Shown here: one piece after another, positions 42,581-54,550 of the stretch
Numbering within the stretch: position 1 is the stretch's first letter
Layout of the letters: each line of letters opens with the position of its first letter
DNA from: Acrocarpospora corrugata
GTDB taxonomy: Bacteria > Actinomycetota > Actinomycetes > Streptosporangiales > Streptosporangiaceae
Length of the DNA: 64,000 nucleotides
Direction of reading: 5' to 3'
NCBI RefSeq assembly: GCF_009687845.1
Contig: NZ_BLAD01000040.1
Location: 33,378-97,377, forward strand
The notes under the pieces: model-generated
The model's database searches: none
The model's input: the letters and a program-made list of their open reading frames with translations, nothing else
What the model was told of the DNA's origin: nothing
Made by a program: the position numbers and the translations under genes

Positions 42581-43330
42581 GAGGCGCGTGCCACCGGGCG
42601 GCCCTGCGCTCCTGTGCGGACTCTGCTGCCGCCCGGGGACGTCGGCGCGGCCTACGCCGTGCAGTCCGCCTGGGTGGCCGCGCAGGTCGCGGCCGGGGCC
42701 AGGGTGGTGGGGCGCAAGGTCGGGCTCACCAATCCGGTCGTGCAGCGGCAGCTCGGGGTCGGCCAGCCCGACTTCGGGGTGCTGCTCGACACCATGGAGT
42801 GCCCGGCCGGGCAGGAGATCGACATCGCCAGGACGCTCCAGCCGAAGATCGAGGCCGAGGTCGCGTTCGTGCTCGCGGCCGACCTGACCGGCCACACGAT
42901 CGGACCGGCCGAGGTGGCGGCCGCGACCGGCTGGGTGGCGGCGGCGCTGGAGATCGTGGACAGCCGGATCGCGGGCTGGGACATCGACATCGTCGACACC
43001 GTCGCCGACAACGCCTCCTCCGGCCTGTTCACGCTGGGCGGGCGGCGCCGCCTGGACGGGCTGGACCTGCGCGGCTGCGCGATGACGATGCGGCGCGGCG
43101 ACGATGTCGTGTCCACCGGGTCCGGGGCCGCGTGCCTCGGTGACCCGCTGAACGCGGTCGCGTGGCTGGCCGTGACCGCGCGCGATCGCGGCCGTCCGCT
43201 GCGGGCGGGTGACGTGGTGCTGTCCGGCGCGCTCGGCCCGATGGTGCCGGTTCTGCCGGGCGACCGTTTCGAGGCCGTGATCGACGGGATCAGCGCGGTC
43301 AGCGCGGCCTTCAGCGGAGGGCATTCATGA
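42560..43330 (+). CDS. 2-keto-4-pentenoate hydratase (MhpD-like)
   Basis: 256-aa hydratase of the fumarylacetoacetase-related family. It adds water to 2-hydroxypenta-2,4-dienoate, giving 4-hydroxy-2-oxovalerate. Motifs: [58 protein letters not shown] (metal Glu-x-Glu), [26 protein letters not shown] and [38 protein letters not shown]. The ATG at 42560 is the fourth of four near-identical initiation cassettes. Its 3' end forms the first copy of a 65-bp duplication (43274). Confidence 0.92.
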   Translation: MALAQLSEARATGRPCAPVRTLLPPGDVGAAYAVQSAWVAAQVAAGARVVGRKVGLTNPVVQRQLGVGQPDFGVLLDTMECPAGQEIDIARTLQPKIEAEVAFVLAADLTGHTIGPAEVAAATGWVAAALEIVDSRIAGWDIDIVDTVADNASSGLFTLGGRRRLDGLDLRGCAMTMRRGDDVVSTGSGAACLGDPLNAVAWLAVTARDRGRPLRAGDVVLSGALGPMVPVLPGDRFEAVIDGISAVSAAFSGGHS

Positions 43331-43403
43331 CGGACGTGGCCGTGATCGACGGGATCGGCGCGGTCAGCGCGGCCTTCAGTGGGGAGCGTTCATGACGGAT
43401 GTG
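43274..43403 (+). repeat. 65-bp tandem duplication of the hydratase/acetaldehyde-dehydrogenase junction
   Basis: Copy 1 is 43274-43338 and copy 2 is 43339-43403, about 90% identical. Each copy carries the last codons of the hydratase, the sequence TTCATGA (stop plus start) and the first codons MTDVAV. The unit length is not a multiple of three, so the duplicate makes a separate mini-ORF (43327-43395) between the two genes. Confidence 0.92.
43327..43395 (+). CDS. 22-codon mini-ORF created by the 65-bp duplication
   Basis: ATG at 43327 overlaps the hydratase stop (ATGA). The ORF reads [13 protein letters not shown], then SAAFSGERS, and stops at 43393-43395, overlapping the ATG of the acetaldehyde dehydrogenase at 43392. 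Its N-terminus copies that of the dehydrogenase and its C-terminus that of the hydratase. It would keep termination-reinitiation coupling through the junction. Probably no function as a peptide. Confidence 0.5.
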   Translation: MTDVAVIDGIGAVSAAFSGERS

Positions 43404-44267
43404 GCTGTGATCGGTTCGGGGAACATCGGCACCGATCTCATGATCAAGATCTTGCGTGGGGACACCGGCCTGCGGGTCGCGGCCATGGCCGGCGTCGATC
43501 CGGCCTCCGACGGGCTCGCCCGCGCCCGGCGGCTCGGCGTCGCCACCACCGCCGACGGGGTGAAGGGGCTGACCGCCTTGCCCGGGTTCGAGGACATCCG
43601 GATCGTGTTCGACGCGACCTCCGCGGCGGCGCATCTGGAGAACGCCCGCGAGCTGGCTCCGTACGACATCCGGATGGTGGACCTCACGCCGGCCGCGCTG
43701 GGGCCGTTCGTGGTGCCCGCCGTCAATCTCCGCGAGCATCTCGGGGCGCGCGAGGTGAACATGGTCACCTGCGGCGGGCAGGCGACCATTCCGATCGTGG
43801 CCGCGGTGTCCTCGGTGACCCCGGTCGGGTACGCGGAGATCGTCGCGTCGATCGCGTCCAGGTCCGCAGGGCCGGGCACCCGCGCCAACATCGACGAGTT
43901 CACCGAGACGACCGCGCGGGCGATCGAGTCGGTCGGGGGCGCGTCCCGCGGCAAAGCGGTGATCGTCCTCAATCCGGCCGAGCCGCCGCTGATCATGCGG
44001 GACACCGTGTTCTGCCTGGTCGGCGAGGCCCATCCCGGGATCGCAGCGGCCGTCGAGCGGATGGTCGCCGAAGTCGCCGCGTACGTGCCCGGTTACCGGC
44101 TCAAACAGCCGGTGCAGGTCACCCCCTTGGGCGACGCCCATCAGGTCAGCGTCCTGCTCGAAGTCGAAGGCGCAGGACACTACCTGCCGGCGTACGCCGG
44201 GAATCTCGACATCATGACGTCCGCCGCCCTGCGGGTCGGCGAGCGGCTGGCCCTGGAGACCTCATGA
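43392..44267 (+). CDS. Acetaldehyde dehydrogenase (acetylating), MhpF-like
   Basis: 291 aa. It oxidises acetaldehyde with CoA and NAD to acetyl-CoA. NAD-binding motif: [17 protein letters not shown]. The catalytic Cys is in [18 protein letters not shown]. Further conserved blocks are [34 protein letters not shown] and [29 protein letters not shown]. In characterised systems this enzyme forms a channelling complex with the aldolase encoded next, and the ATGA overlap with that gene fits. ATG at 43392 is the third occurrence of the MTDVAV/ATGA context counting the duplicate. Confidence 0.95.
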   Translation: MTDVAVIGSGNIGTDLMIKILRGDTGLRVAAMAGVDPASDGLARARRLGVATTADGVKGLTALPGFEDIRIVFDATSAAAHLENARELAPYDIRMVDLTPAALGPFVVPAVNLREHLGAREVNMVTCGGQATIPIVAAVSSVTPVGYAEIVASIASRSAGPGTRANIDEFTETTARAIESVGGASRGKAVIVLNPAEPPLIMRDTVFCLVGEAHPGIAAAVERMVAEVAAYVPGYRLKQPVQVTPLGDAHQVSVLLEVEGAGHYLPAYAGNLDIMTSAALRVGERLALETS

Positions 44268-45262
44268 GCCTGTACATCCAGGATGTGACCCTGCGCGACG
44301 GCATGCACGCCACCCGGCACCGCCTCCACCCCGACCAGGCCGCGCAGATCGCCGCCGCCCTTGACGCGGCCGGGGTGGACGCCATCGAGGTCGCCCACGG
44401 CGACGGGCTCGCCGGTTCCAGCCTCGCCTACGGGCTCGGCAGCCACACCGACGCGGAGTGGATCGAGGCGGTCGCGGGCGTGGTCACCCGCGCCCGGCTG
44501 ACCACGCTGCTGCTCCCCGGCATCGGCACCATCGCCGACCTCAAACAGGCGTACGCGCTGGGGGTCCGCTCGGTGCGCGTCGCCACCCACTGCACCGAGG
44601 CGGACATCGCCGCCCAGCATATCGCCACCGCCCGCGACCTGGGCATGGACGTGGCGGGATTCCTCATGATGAGCCACATGGCCGCCCCCGCCGCCCTGGC
44701 CGGACAGGCCGCGCTGATGGCCTCCTACGGGGCGAACTGCGTCTACGTAACCGACTCGGGCGGGCACCTGACGCCGAAGGGCGTGCGCGAACGCGTCCGG
44801 CTGTTCCGCGAGGAACTCGATCCCACCGTCGAGATCGGCATCCACGCCCACGACAACCTCTCCCTCGCGGTGGCCAACTCACTGGCCGCCGTCGAATCCG
44901 GCGCGATCCGGGTGGACGCCTCACTGGCCGGTCACGGCGCAGGCGCGGGCAACTGCCCCCTCGAAGCGTTCACCGCCGCCGCCACCCTGGACGGCTGGCC
45001 ACACGGCTGCGACCTGTTCGCCCTCCAGGACGCCGCCGACGACCTGGTCCGCCCACTACAGGACCGCCCAGTCCGAGTCGACCGCGAAACCCTCACCCTC
45101 GGCTACGCCGGGGTGTACTCCAGCTTCCTCCGCCACGCGGAAACCACCGCCACCCGATACGGCATCGAGGTACGAACCCTGCTCCTGGAAGCCGGCCGCC
45201 GCAGCCTCGTCGGCGGCCAGGAGGACCTACTCCTCGACATCGCCCTCGACCTACGCAAATAG
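44264..45262 (+). CDS. 4-hydroxy-2-oxovalerate aldolase (MhpE-like)
   Basis: 332-aa TIM-barrel aldolase of the HMGL/DmpG type. It splits 4-hydroxy-2-oxovalerate into pyruvate and acetaldehyde. The metal/substrate motif is [13 protein letters not shown] (Arg-Asp). [32 protein letters not shown] and the metal ligands HAHDN follow. The C-terminal helices that contact the dehydrogenase ([15 protein letters not shown]) are present. It completes the lower meta-cleavage pathway, giving pyruvate and acetyl-CoA. A 32-bp tandem array follows the stop immediately. Confidence 0.95.
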   Translation: MSLYIQDVTLRDGMHATRHRLHPDQAAQIAAALDAAGVDAIEVAHGDGLAGSSLAYGLGSHTDAEWIEAVAGVVTRARLTTLLLPGIGTIADLKQAYALGVRSVRVATHCTEADIAAQHIATARDLGMDVAGFLMMSHMAAPAALAGQAALMASYGANCVYVTDSGGHLTPKGVRERVRLFREELDPTVEIGIHAHDNLSLAVANSLAAVESGAIRVDASLAGHGAGAGNCPLEAFTAAATLDGWPHGCDLFALQDAADDLVRPLQDRPVRVDRETLTLGYAGVYSSFLRHAETTATRYGIEVRTLLLEAGRRSLVGGQEDLLLDIALDLRK

Positions 45263-45572
45263 CCCAATTCCGGCCGGTGACCAGCCTCGATCCGCCCTTT
45301 CCGGGGCGCTACTCGACCTCAGCTCGCCCTATTCGGGACGGTGGCCAGCCTCAGCTCGCCCTTTTCCGGGCGGTGATCGACCTCAGCTCGCCCTTTTCCG
45401 GGCGGTGATCGACCTCAGCTCGCCCTTTTCCGGGCGGTGATCGACCTCAGCTCGCCCTTTTCCGGGCGGTGATCGACCTCAGCTCGCCCTATTCGGGACG
45501 GTGATCGGCCTCAGCCCCATTGGGGGCGGTGGCCAGCCTCGGCTCGCCCTATTCGGGGCGGTGGTCGGCCTC
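45263..45572. repeat. Tandem array of about ten 30-32-bp units between mhpE and the convergent luxR-type gene
   Basis: The unit core is CGCCC(T/A)TTTCCGGGCGGTGATCGACCTCAGCT. Four consecutive copies (about 45357-45484) are identical, and flanking copies diverge (GACGGTGGCCAGCC, GGCGGTGGTCGGCC). The right-most unit runs into the 3' end of the luxR-type gene. On the minus strand the units encode the terminal Asp-His-Arg-Pro-Glu of that protein, followed by a stop that has become Lys in the copies. The array therefore seems to have grown from that gene's end. Each unit has some dyad character (CCCTTTTCCGGG) and could affect termination. No spacers, so not CRISPR. Confidence 0.9.
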
Positions 45573-47780
45573 GGCCGCGAGGCGGGCCAGGGACACCCGG
45601 GAGTCGATCTCCAGCTTGCGGAAGACCTGCCGGAGGTGGAAGGCGACCGTGTGCACGCTGATGAACATCTGCTCGGCCACCTGGCGGTTGGTCCAGCCCT
45701 GCGCGACCAGGTGGGACACCCGCAGTTCGGTGGCGGTCAGGCTGTCCCAGCCCGACACCGGATGGTCGGCGGCGGACCAGTGCCGGTGGCGCACGCCCAT
45801 CCGGCGCATCCGGCGGCGAACCCTGGCCGCGTCCCGGGTCGCGCCGCACTCGCCGTAGCCGGTCAGTGCCTCGTCGAGACCACGCAGCGCGCCCGGCCGT
45901 TCACCGGCCCGGGCCAGGATCACGCCCAGATCCTCCGACGCGGACGCCCGGCACCAGGCATCGGGTGCCGTCCTTGCGGCCCGCGACAAAGCCGACGCAT
46001 CGGCGCAGAGCAGGCCATGCGCGTGCGCCGCCGCAGCCGTGAAGCGGCGGCGTCCCGGGTCGGCGGACGCCAGTTCAGCGGACACAGGTTCCGCGGACGC
46101 CCAGTCCGCAGACTCCGGTCCTCTGGATACCTGGTCCGCAGACGCCCGATCCACGGACGCCGGTTCTCCGGACGCCCGGTCCGCAGACGTCGGTGCCGCA
46201 GAGGCCCGATCCGCGGACGCTGGTGCCGCAGACGCCGGTGTCGTGGATGCCAGTTCGGCGGAGAGCACGGTGACCCGTTCGGCGAGGGCTCGGCGGCCGA
46301 GTGTGAGCGCCAGTCTGACCAGCCAGGGGGCGGCCGTAGGTTCGGCCGATAGGAGGGTCCGGCAGGTGGCCGGTTCGGCGCAGAAGTGGCGGAGGAGTGT
46401 CATCGCCGGGCCGGCGCCGTCGCGGGCCTCGACGACCTGGGCTAGGAGCAGTTCGGATCGGATCCTGGCCGGGGAGGTGTCCGGTGGGAGGGCCGATCGG
46501 TCGGCTTCCGCGCGTGCCGCCGCGTCCGCCAGGTCGCCGCGGCGGAGCATGTCCCGCACGTCCGAATCGCTCGTCGTTCCGTGGGCGGCGCGCATGTCGT
46601 CGGCCTGGCGGTGTAGGGGTCCGCGTATGGCCGGGGGCAGTCCTTCGATGACGGCCCGCCAGAGCACCTCGTGCTGGAAGGTGAGCGTTTCGGCGTCGGC
46701 GGCCAGCACCCCGGCGGTGATTGCCTCTTCCAGGGCGGGCAGTAGCAGGGCCGGGGAGGAGCCCAGTAGTTCGGCCGTCTCCTCCAGCCGGAAGGCCCGG
46801 CCGAGCACCGCCGCTGTCTCCACCAGTTGCCGTGCTTCGGGGGTCAGGAGGTCGAGGCGCTGCCGTACCGAGATCTGGAGGCGGTCGGGCAGGTGCGCGG
46901 ACAGTATCCGCGCGCGGCCGGGGGTGATCTCCAGGCAGTTCTCGTCGCGCAGGCCGCGCAGGAGGTCGACGAGGAGGCCGGGGTTGCCGTCCGCGTCGGC
47001 TGCCAGGGCGAGGAGCGCGGGGTCGGGGGGCGCGCGCAGCACGTCGGCGGCCAGTTCGGCGACCGCGGCGGCCGGTAGTGGCGGGAGCCTCACCCGGGGG
47101 GCGCCGTGCCGTTCGAGGATGTCGAACAGTGCGTCGACGTGGTGGTGACCGTCCGTGACCGTGCGGGCCAGGAGCCAGGCGACCGGCAGCTCCGCGAGCG
47201 AGGCGTGCAGGGTGCGCACGGCCATCAGCGTGGTCGTGTCGGCCCACTGCAGGTCGTCGAGGGTGACCAGCAGCGGCCGTCGCCCGGCCATGGCCGCCAG
47301 ACCGCTCCGCAACTGAGCGAGAAGAGCTTGTCCTACCCCGAGAACCGGTCCTCCAGAGAGATTCGGTCCATTCGCCCGATCGGGTCCCCCCGCGAGATCC
47401 GATCCACCCGCCCGACCAGGTTCCCCTACGAGATTCGGTCCATCCGCCCAATCAAGTCCTCTCGCGAGATTCGGTTCATTCGCCCGACCAGGTCCCTCCG
47501 CGGGATTCGGTCCATCCGCGAAATCGGGGGAATCGGGGGAATCGGGGGAATCGGTGACTGCCAGGACCAGTGGTGCCAGGGGGATCAGTTGGCCGAGTTC
47601 CTCGGCTGTGCCGGCCGTCACCGAGAAACCGCGTGCGCGTGCGGCGGTGGCGGCTTCGGTGAGGAGCCGGGACTTGCCCATGCCTGGCTGGCCCTCCAGG
47701 AGGAGGGCGGCCGAGTGTCCGCCCTCGGCGGCCTCGAACAGGCGGGCGACGGCGGACCATTCGCGCTCGCGGCCCCTCAT
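45549..47780 (-). CDS. LuxR-family regulator with AAA ATPase domain (LAL type) carrying two internal minisatellite-encoded linkers
   Basis: 743 aa. Walker A: GQPGMGKS (residues 30-37). Walker [13 protein letters not shown]. The C-terminal LuxR HTH is [46 protein letters not shown] 47780 has GGGGAG at a good distance; a GTG at 47858 would add 26 residues with a poor SD. Two low-complexity insertions interrupt the usual layout. Residues about 77-147 are three DSP repeats plus about five 12-residue repeats (NLxGxPxRAxGP), between Walker A and Walker B. Residues about 506-573 are about 13 five-residue Ala-Ser-rich repeats. Target genes unknown; it is divergent from dnaK and convergent with mhpE. 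Confidence 0.9.
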   Translation of the reverse strand: MRGREREWSAVARLFEAAEGGHSAALLLEGQPGMGKSRLLTEAATAARARGFSVTAGTAEELGQLIPLAPLVLAVTDSPDSPDSPDFADGPNPAEGPGRANEPNLARGLDWADGPNLVGEPGRAGGSDLAGGPDRANGPNLSGGPVLGVGQALLAQLRSGLAAMAGRRPLLVTLDDLQWADTTTLMAVRTLHASLAELPVAWLLARTVTDGHHHVDALFDILERHGAPRVRLPPLPAAAVAELAADVLRAPPDPALLALAADADGNPGLLVDLLRGLRDENCLEITPGRARILSAHLPDRLQISVRQRLDLLTPEARQLVETAAVLGRAFRLEETAELLGSSPALLLPALEEAITAGVLAADAETLTFQHEVLWRAVIEGLPPAIRGPLHRQADDMRAAHGTTSDSDVRDMLRRGDLADAAARAEADRSALPPDTSPARIRSELLLAQVVEARDGAGPAMTLLRHFCAEPATCRTLLSAEPTAAPWLVRLALTLGRRALAERVTVLSAELASTTPASAAPASADRASAAPTSADRASGEPASVDRASADQVSRGPESADWASAEPVSAELASADPGRRRFTAAAAHAHGLLCADASALSRAARTAPDAWCRASASEDLGVILARAGERPGALRGLDEALTGYGECGATRDAARVRRRMRRMGVRHRHWSAADHPVSGWDSLTATELRVSHLVAQGWTNRQVAEQMFISVHTVAFHLRQVFRKLEIDSRVSLARLAAEADHRPE
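46063..46265 (-). repeat. Coding minisatellite, about 13 copies of a 15-bp unit, in the luxR-type gene
   Basis: Units such as TCCGCAGACGCCCGA and TCCACGGACGCCGGT (plus strand) encode pentapeptides like Ala-Ser-Ala-Asp-Arg and Ala-Ser-Ala-Ala-Pro. All are in frame, so copy-number change would lengthen or shorten a flexible linker without breaking the gene. Confidence 0.88.
47340..47552 (-). repeat. Coding minisatellite, about five 36-bp units plus three 9-bp units, in the luxR-type gene
   Basis: The 36-bp units begin GAGATTCGGTCCAT(T/C)CGCCC on the plus strand and encode 12-residue Gly/Pro/Asn-rich repeats. The adjacent 9-bp unit GAATCGGGG is repeated three times and encodes Asp-Ser-Pro. The frame is kept throughout. 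It inserts a flexible segment inside the ATPase domain, between Walker A and Walker B. Confidence 0.88.
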
Positions 47781-47958
47781 TGGTGCGGACTCCCCGGTCG
47801 GCAGGCGGGCCCTGCGGCCGCCTCTCTCGCAGGGAATACCCAGGTCAGAGGCGCTCACCCCCTCAAGTTGGCGGGTGGATGGCTATCCGATCGGAGGATG
47901 TGAGACCCACGTCACCCGGACACGCTGGAGAAGTGACCCGACTGGGGAGGGTGCAGTG

Positions 47959-49821
<1,863 letters not shown>

Positions 49822-49853
49822 GCACACGACCGCGAACCCGACGGAAGAGCCGA

Positions 49854-49940
49854 CCGCAGGCCCCGATGCGAGGGTCGCCGGTCAGGGGTCGGGCCGAACG
49901 GCCGACCTTCCGCCCGCAGGCCCCGATGCGAGGGTCGCCG
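49854..49940 (+). repeat. 60-bp in-frame duplication inside grpE
   Basis: 27 identical bases at 49854-49880 and 49914-49940 (starting CCGCAGGCCCCGATGCGAGG), exactly 60 bp apart. They encode AGPDARVA twice in the disordered N-terminus of GrpE. Confidence 0.9.
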
Positions 49941-50343
49941 AGCTGGAGGACCGGCTGCTGCGATCGGCCGCCGACCTGGACAATCTACGCAAACGCCTGG
50001 CCGGGGAGCTGGAACGCGAGCGGGCCAGAGCCACCGCCGAGTGGCTGCCCGTGCTGGACAACCTCGAACTGGCGCTGCGCCACGCCAAAGCCGATCCGGA
50101 GGCCGTGGTGGACGGGCTGCGGGCCGTACACGAGCAGGCGCTCGCGGTGCTGAGCCGCCTCGGCTACCCGCGCCAGGACGACGAGGGCGCGGCCTTCGAT
50201 CCGGAACGCCACGACGCGGTCGCCACCGTACCAGCCATCAGCGCTCCGCCCGGCACCGTCGCCGAGGTCGTCAGGCCCGGTTACGGCGAGGGCGGCCGGC
50301 GGCTCCGGCCGGCGGCGGTCGTGGTGGCGACGAAGGGCGACTG

Positions 50344-51120
50344 ATGGATTTCTACGAGATTCTGGGGGTGTCGCGGGACGCGTCCCAGGAGGAGATCCAG
50401 CGGGCGTACCGCAAACTGGCGCGCGCCTACCACCCGGACGTCAACAAGGACCCCGCGGCCGAGGACCGGTTCAAGGAGGCGTCCGAGGCCTACCAGGTGC
50501 TCTCGGACCCCGAACGGCGCCGTGAATACGACAAGGCGCCGGCGCCCGGATGGACTTCGGACGTCGAGGACCTGTTCGGCGGCGTCTTCGGCCGCCGCTG
50601 GGGGCCGATGGCGGGCGCCGACCAGGAAGCCGACCTGTGGCTGACGGTCGAGGAGGCCTATCGCGGCGGCCAGCACGCACTGAAGATCGACTCCAGGTCG
50701 ATCGACGTGACCATCCCGCCGGGCGTCGCCGACGGCCGGCGGATCAGGCTCTCCGGTCAGGGCGGCCGGGGCGGCGGCGGCGCGCGGCCCGGCGACCTCT
50801 ACCTGACGGTCCGCATCACCAAACACCCGCGCTACCGCGTCAAAGACCGCGACCTCTATGTACGGCTCCCGCTCACCCCATGGGAGGCGGCGCTCGGCGC
50901 GAACGTCGCCCTCGACACCCCGGGCGGCGAGGCCAAGGTCCGGGTGCCGCCGGGCACCTCGTCCGGCCGCCGGCTCCGCTTGCGCGGCCGCGGCCTGGCC
51001 GGCGGCGACCTGTACGCGGAAGCCCGGATCATGGTCCCGCCCCACCCCACCGACGAGGAACGCAAGCTGTTCGAGCGGCTCGCGGCCAGCTCCCGTTTCG
51101 ACCCCAGGAGACGACCATGA
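50344..51120 (+). CDS. DnaJ co-chaperone, CbpA-like (J domain plus C-terminal domains, no zinc finger)
   Basis: 258 aa. J domain: [35 protein letters not shown], with the essential HPD. A short linker replaces the usual Gly/Phe region ([14 protein letters not shown]). The two substrate-binding beta domains follow ([53 protein letters not shown]). The zinc-finger CxxCxGxG repeats of DnaJ are absent, so it is the CbpA/type II form. TGATG overlap with grpE. It stimulates the DnaK ATPase and hands over unfolded substrate. Confidence 0.93.
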   Translation: MDFYEILGVSRDASQEEIQRAYRKLARAYHPDVNKDPAAEDRFKEASEAYQVLSDPERRREYDKAPAPGWTSDVEDLFGGVFGRRWGPMAGADQEADLWLTVEEAYRGGQHALKIDSRSIDVTIPPGVADGRRIRLSGQGGRGGGGARPGDLYLTVRITKHPRYRVKDRDLYVRLPLTPWEAALGANVALDTPGGEAKVRVPPGTSSGRRLRLRGRGLAGGDLYAEARIMVPPHPTDEERKLFERLAASSRFDPRRRP

Positions 51121-51387
51121 CTTTCGCCCTGGTACGGCCCGCCCGGCTGACCCTCGACGCCTTCGCCCGCGAAACCTGCCTGCACCCCGAACTCGTCCGC
51201 CGCCTGGTGGCCCTGGACCTGCTCCAGGCCTCGGCCGACACGGCGGGCAACCTGTGGCTGCCCGCGGACCAGCTCGCGAAGGTGGCCCGCATCCAGCGCC
51301 TGCGCGCCGGCTTCGCCCTCAACTACGCGGCGCTGGGCCTGGTCATCGACCTGCTCGACCGGATCGCCGAACTTGAGGAGCACAACC

Positions 51388-51398
<11 letters not shown>
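51117..51398 (+). CDS. Chaperone modulator CbpM-like (MerR-fold) protein
   Basis: 93 aa. A small winged-helix resembling MerR/Cbp[66 protein letters not shown]. CbpM proteins bind the J domain of CbpA and inhibit it. This one directly follows the cbpA-like gene and overlaps it by 4 bases. In many actinobacteria the HspR repressor occupies this position after dnaJ, so a DNA-binding role is the alternative. It overlaps clpB by 11 bases. Confidence 0.8.
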
Positions 51399-53964
<2,566 letters not shown>

Positions 53965-53965
53965 C

Positions 53966-54388
53966 ATGGTCGTCCAGTGTCCCGGGTGCGGGCGGAAGAA
54001 CCGGGTCCCCGCCGTCGGCGACGGCCTGCCGCACTGCGGCGCCTGCCACTGTTCGCTGCCCTGGCTGGCCGAGGCCGGCGACGACACGTTCGCCGAGGTG
54101 GTCGAGGCGGCGAAGATCCCGGCCGTGGTCGACTTCCGCGCGGCGTGGTGCGGGCCGTGCCGCATCATCAGCCCGGCGCTGGAACACGTGGCCGAACACC
54201 GGGCCGGCCTGATCAAACTGGTCAAGGTCAACGTGGACGAGGCCACCAGAACCGCGGAACGCTTCGCGATCAAAAGCATCCCCGCCCTGATGGTGGTACG
54301 GGACGGCCGGGTGATCGCGGTCCGGTGCGGGGCCGTCCCCGAATACGTGCTGGAGGAATGGATCGACGACGTCCTCGCCCGGATCTAG
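53966..54388 (+). CDS. Thioredoxin with N-terminal zinc ribbon (TrxC/Trx2-like)
   Basis: 140 aa. The N-terminus carries two Cys pairs (CPGCGRKN, CGACHC) as in thioredoxin 2, a zinc-binding redox protein. The thioredoxin domain has the active site WCGPC in VVDFRAAWCGPCRIISPALE and the cis-Pro in IKSIPALMVV. It starts 1 base after the clpB stop and is the last gene of the stress operon, linking disulfide repair to disaggregation. Confidence 0.94.
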   Translation: MVVQCPGCGRKNRVPAVGDGLPHCGACHCSLPWLAEAGDDTFAEVVEAAKIPAVVDFRAAWCGPCRIISPALEHVAEHRAGLIKLVKVNVDEATRTAERFAIKSIPALMVVRDGRVIAVRCGAVPEYVLEEWIDDVLARI

Positions 54389-54550
54389 ACCGCTCCCGCG
54401 ATGAGCAGGACGAGACCGACGAGGGACGCCACGTGGCCTCCACGGTGGTGATCGGCAGCCGGTTGTGGCCCACCGGTCATGGCGAACTCCGCGTACGGTG
54501 GAGCCACGTGTGACCAGATGATCTCTCGGCGGCACGGGAGGATGGTGGTC

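Noticed and set aside
45263..45572. CRISPR array
   Set aside because: The 32-bp units are contiguous without unique spacers and derive from the neighbouring gene's 3' end; no cas genes are nearby.
47866..47880. CTCAAG-containing half of an HspR (HAIR) site upstream of dnaK
   Set aside because: Only one half-site is present at the required form; the second arm at 7-bp spacing is missing.
54385..54480. 31-codon minus-strand ORF with a hydrophobic end (VASLVGLVLLIAGAV)
   Set aside because: It overlaps the thioredoxin stop, has no convincing SD and could equally be the tail of a lost membrane gene. Not supported enough to list as a gene.
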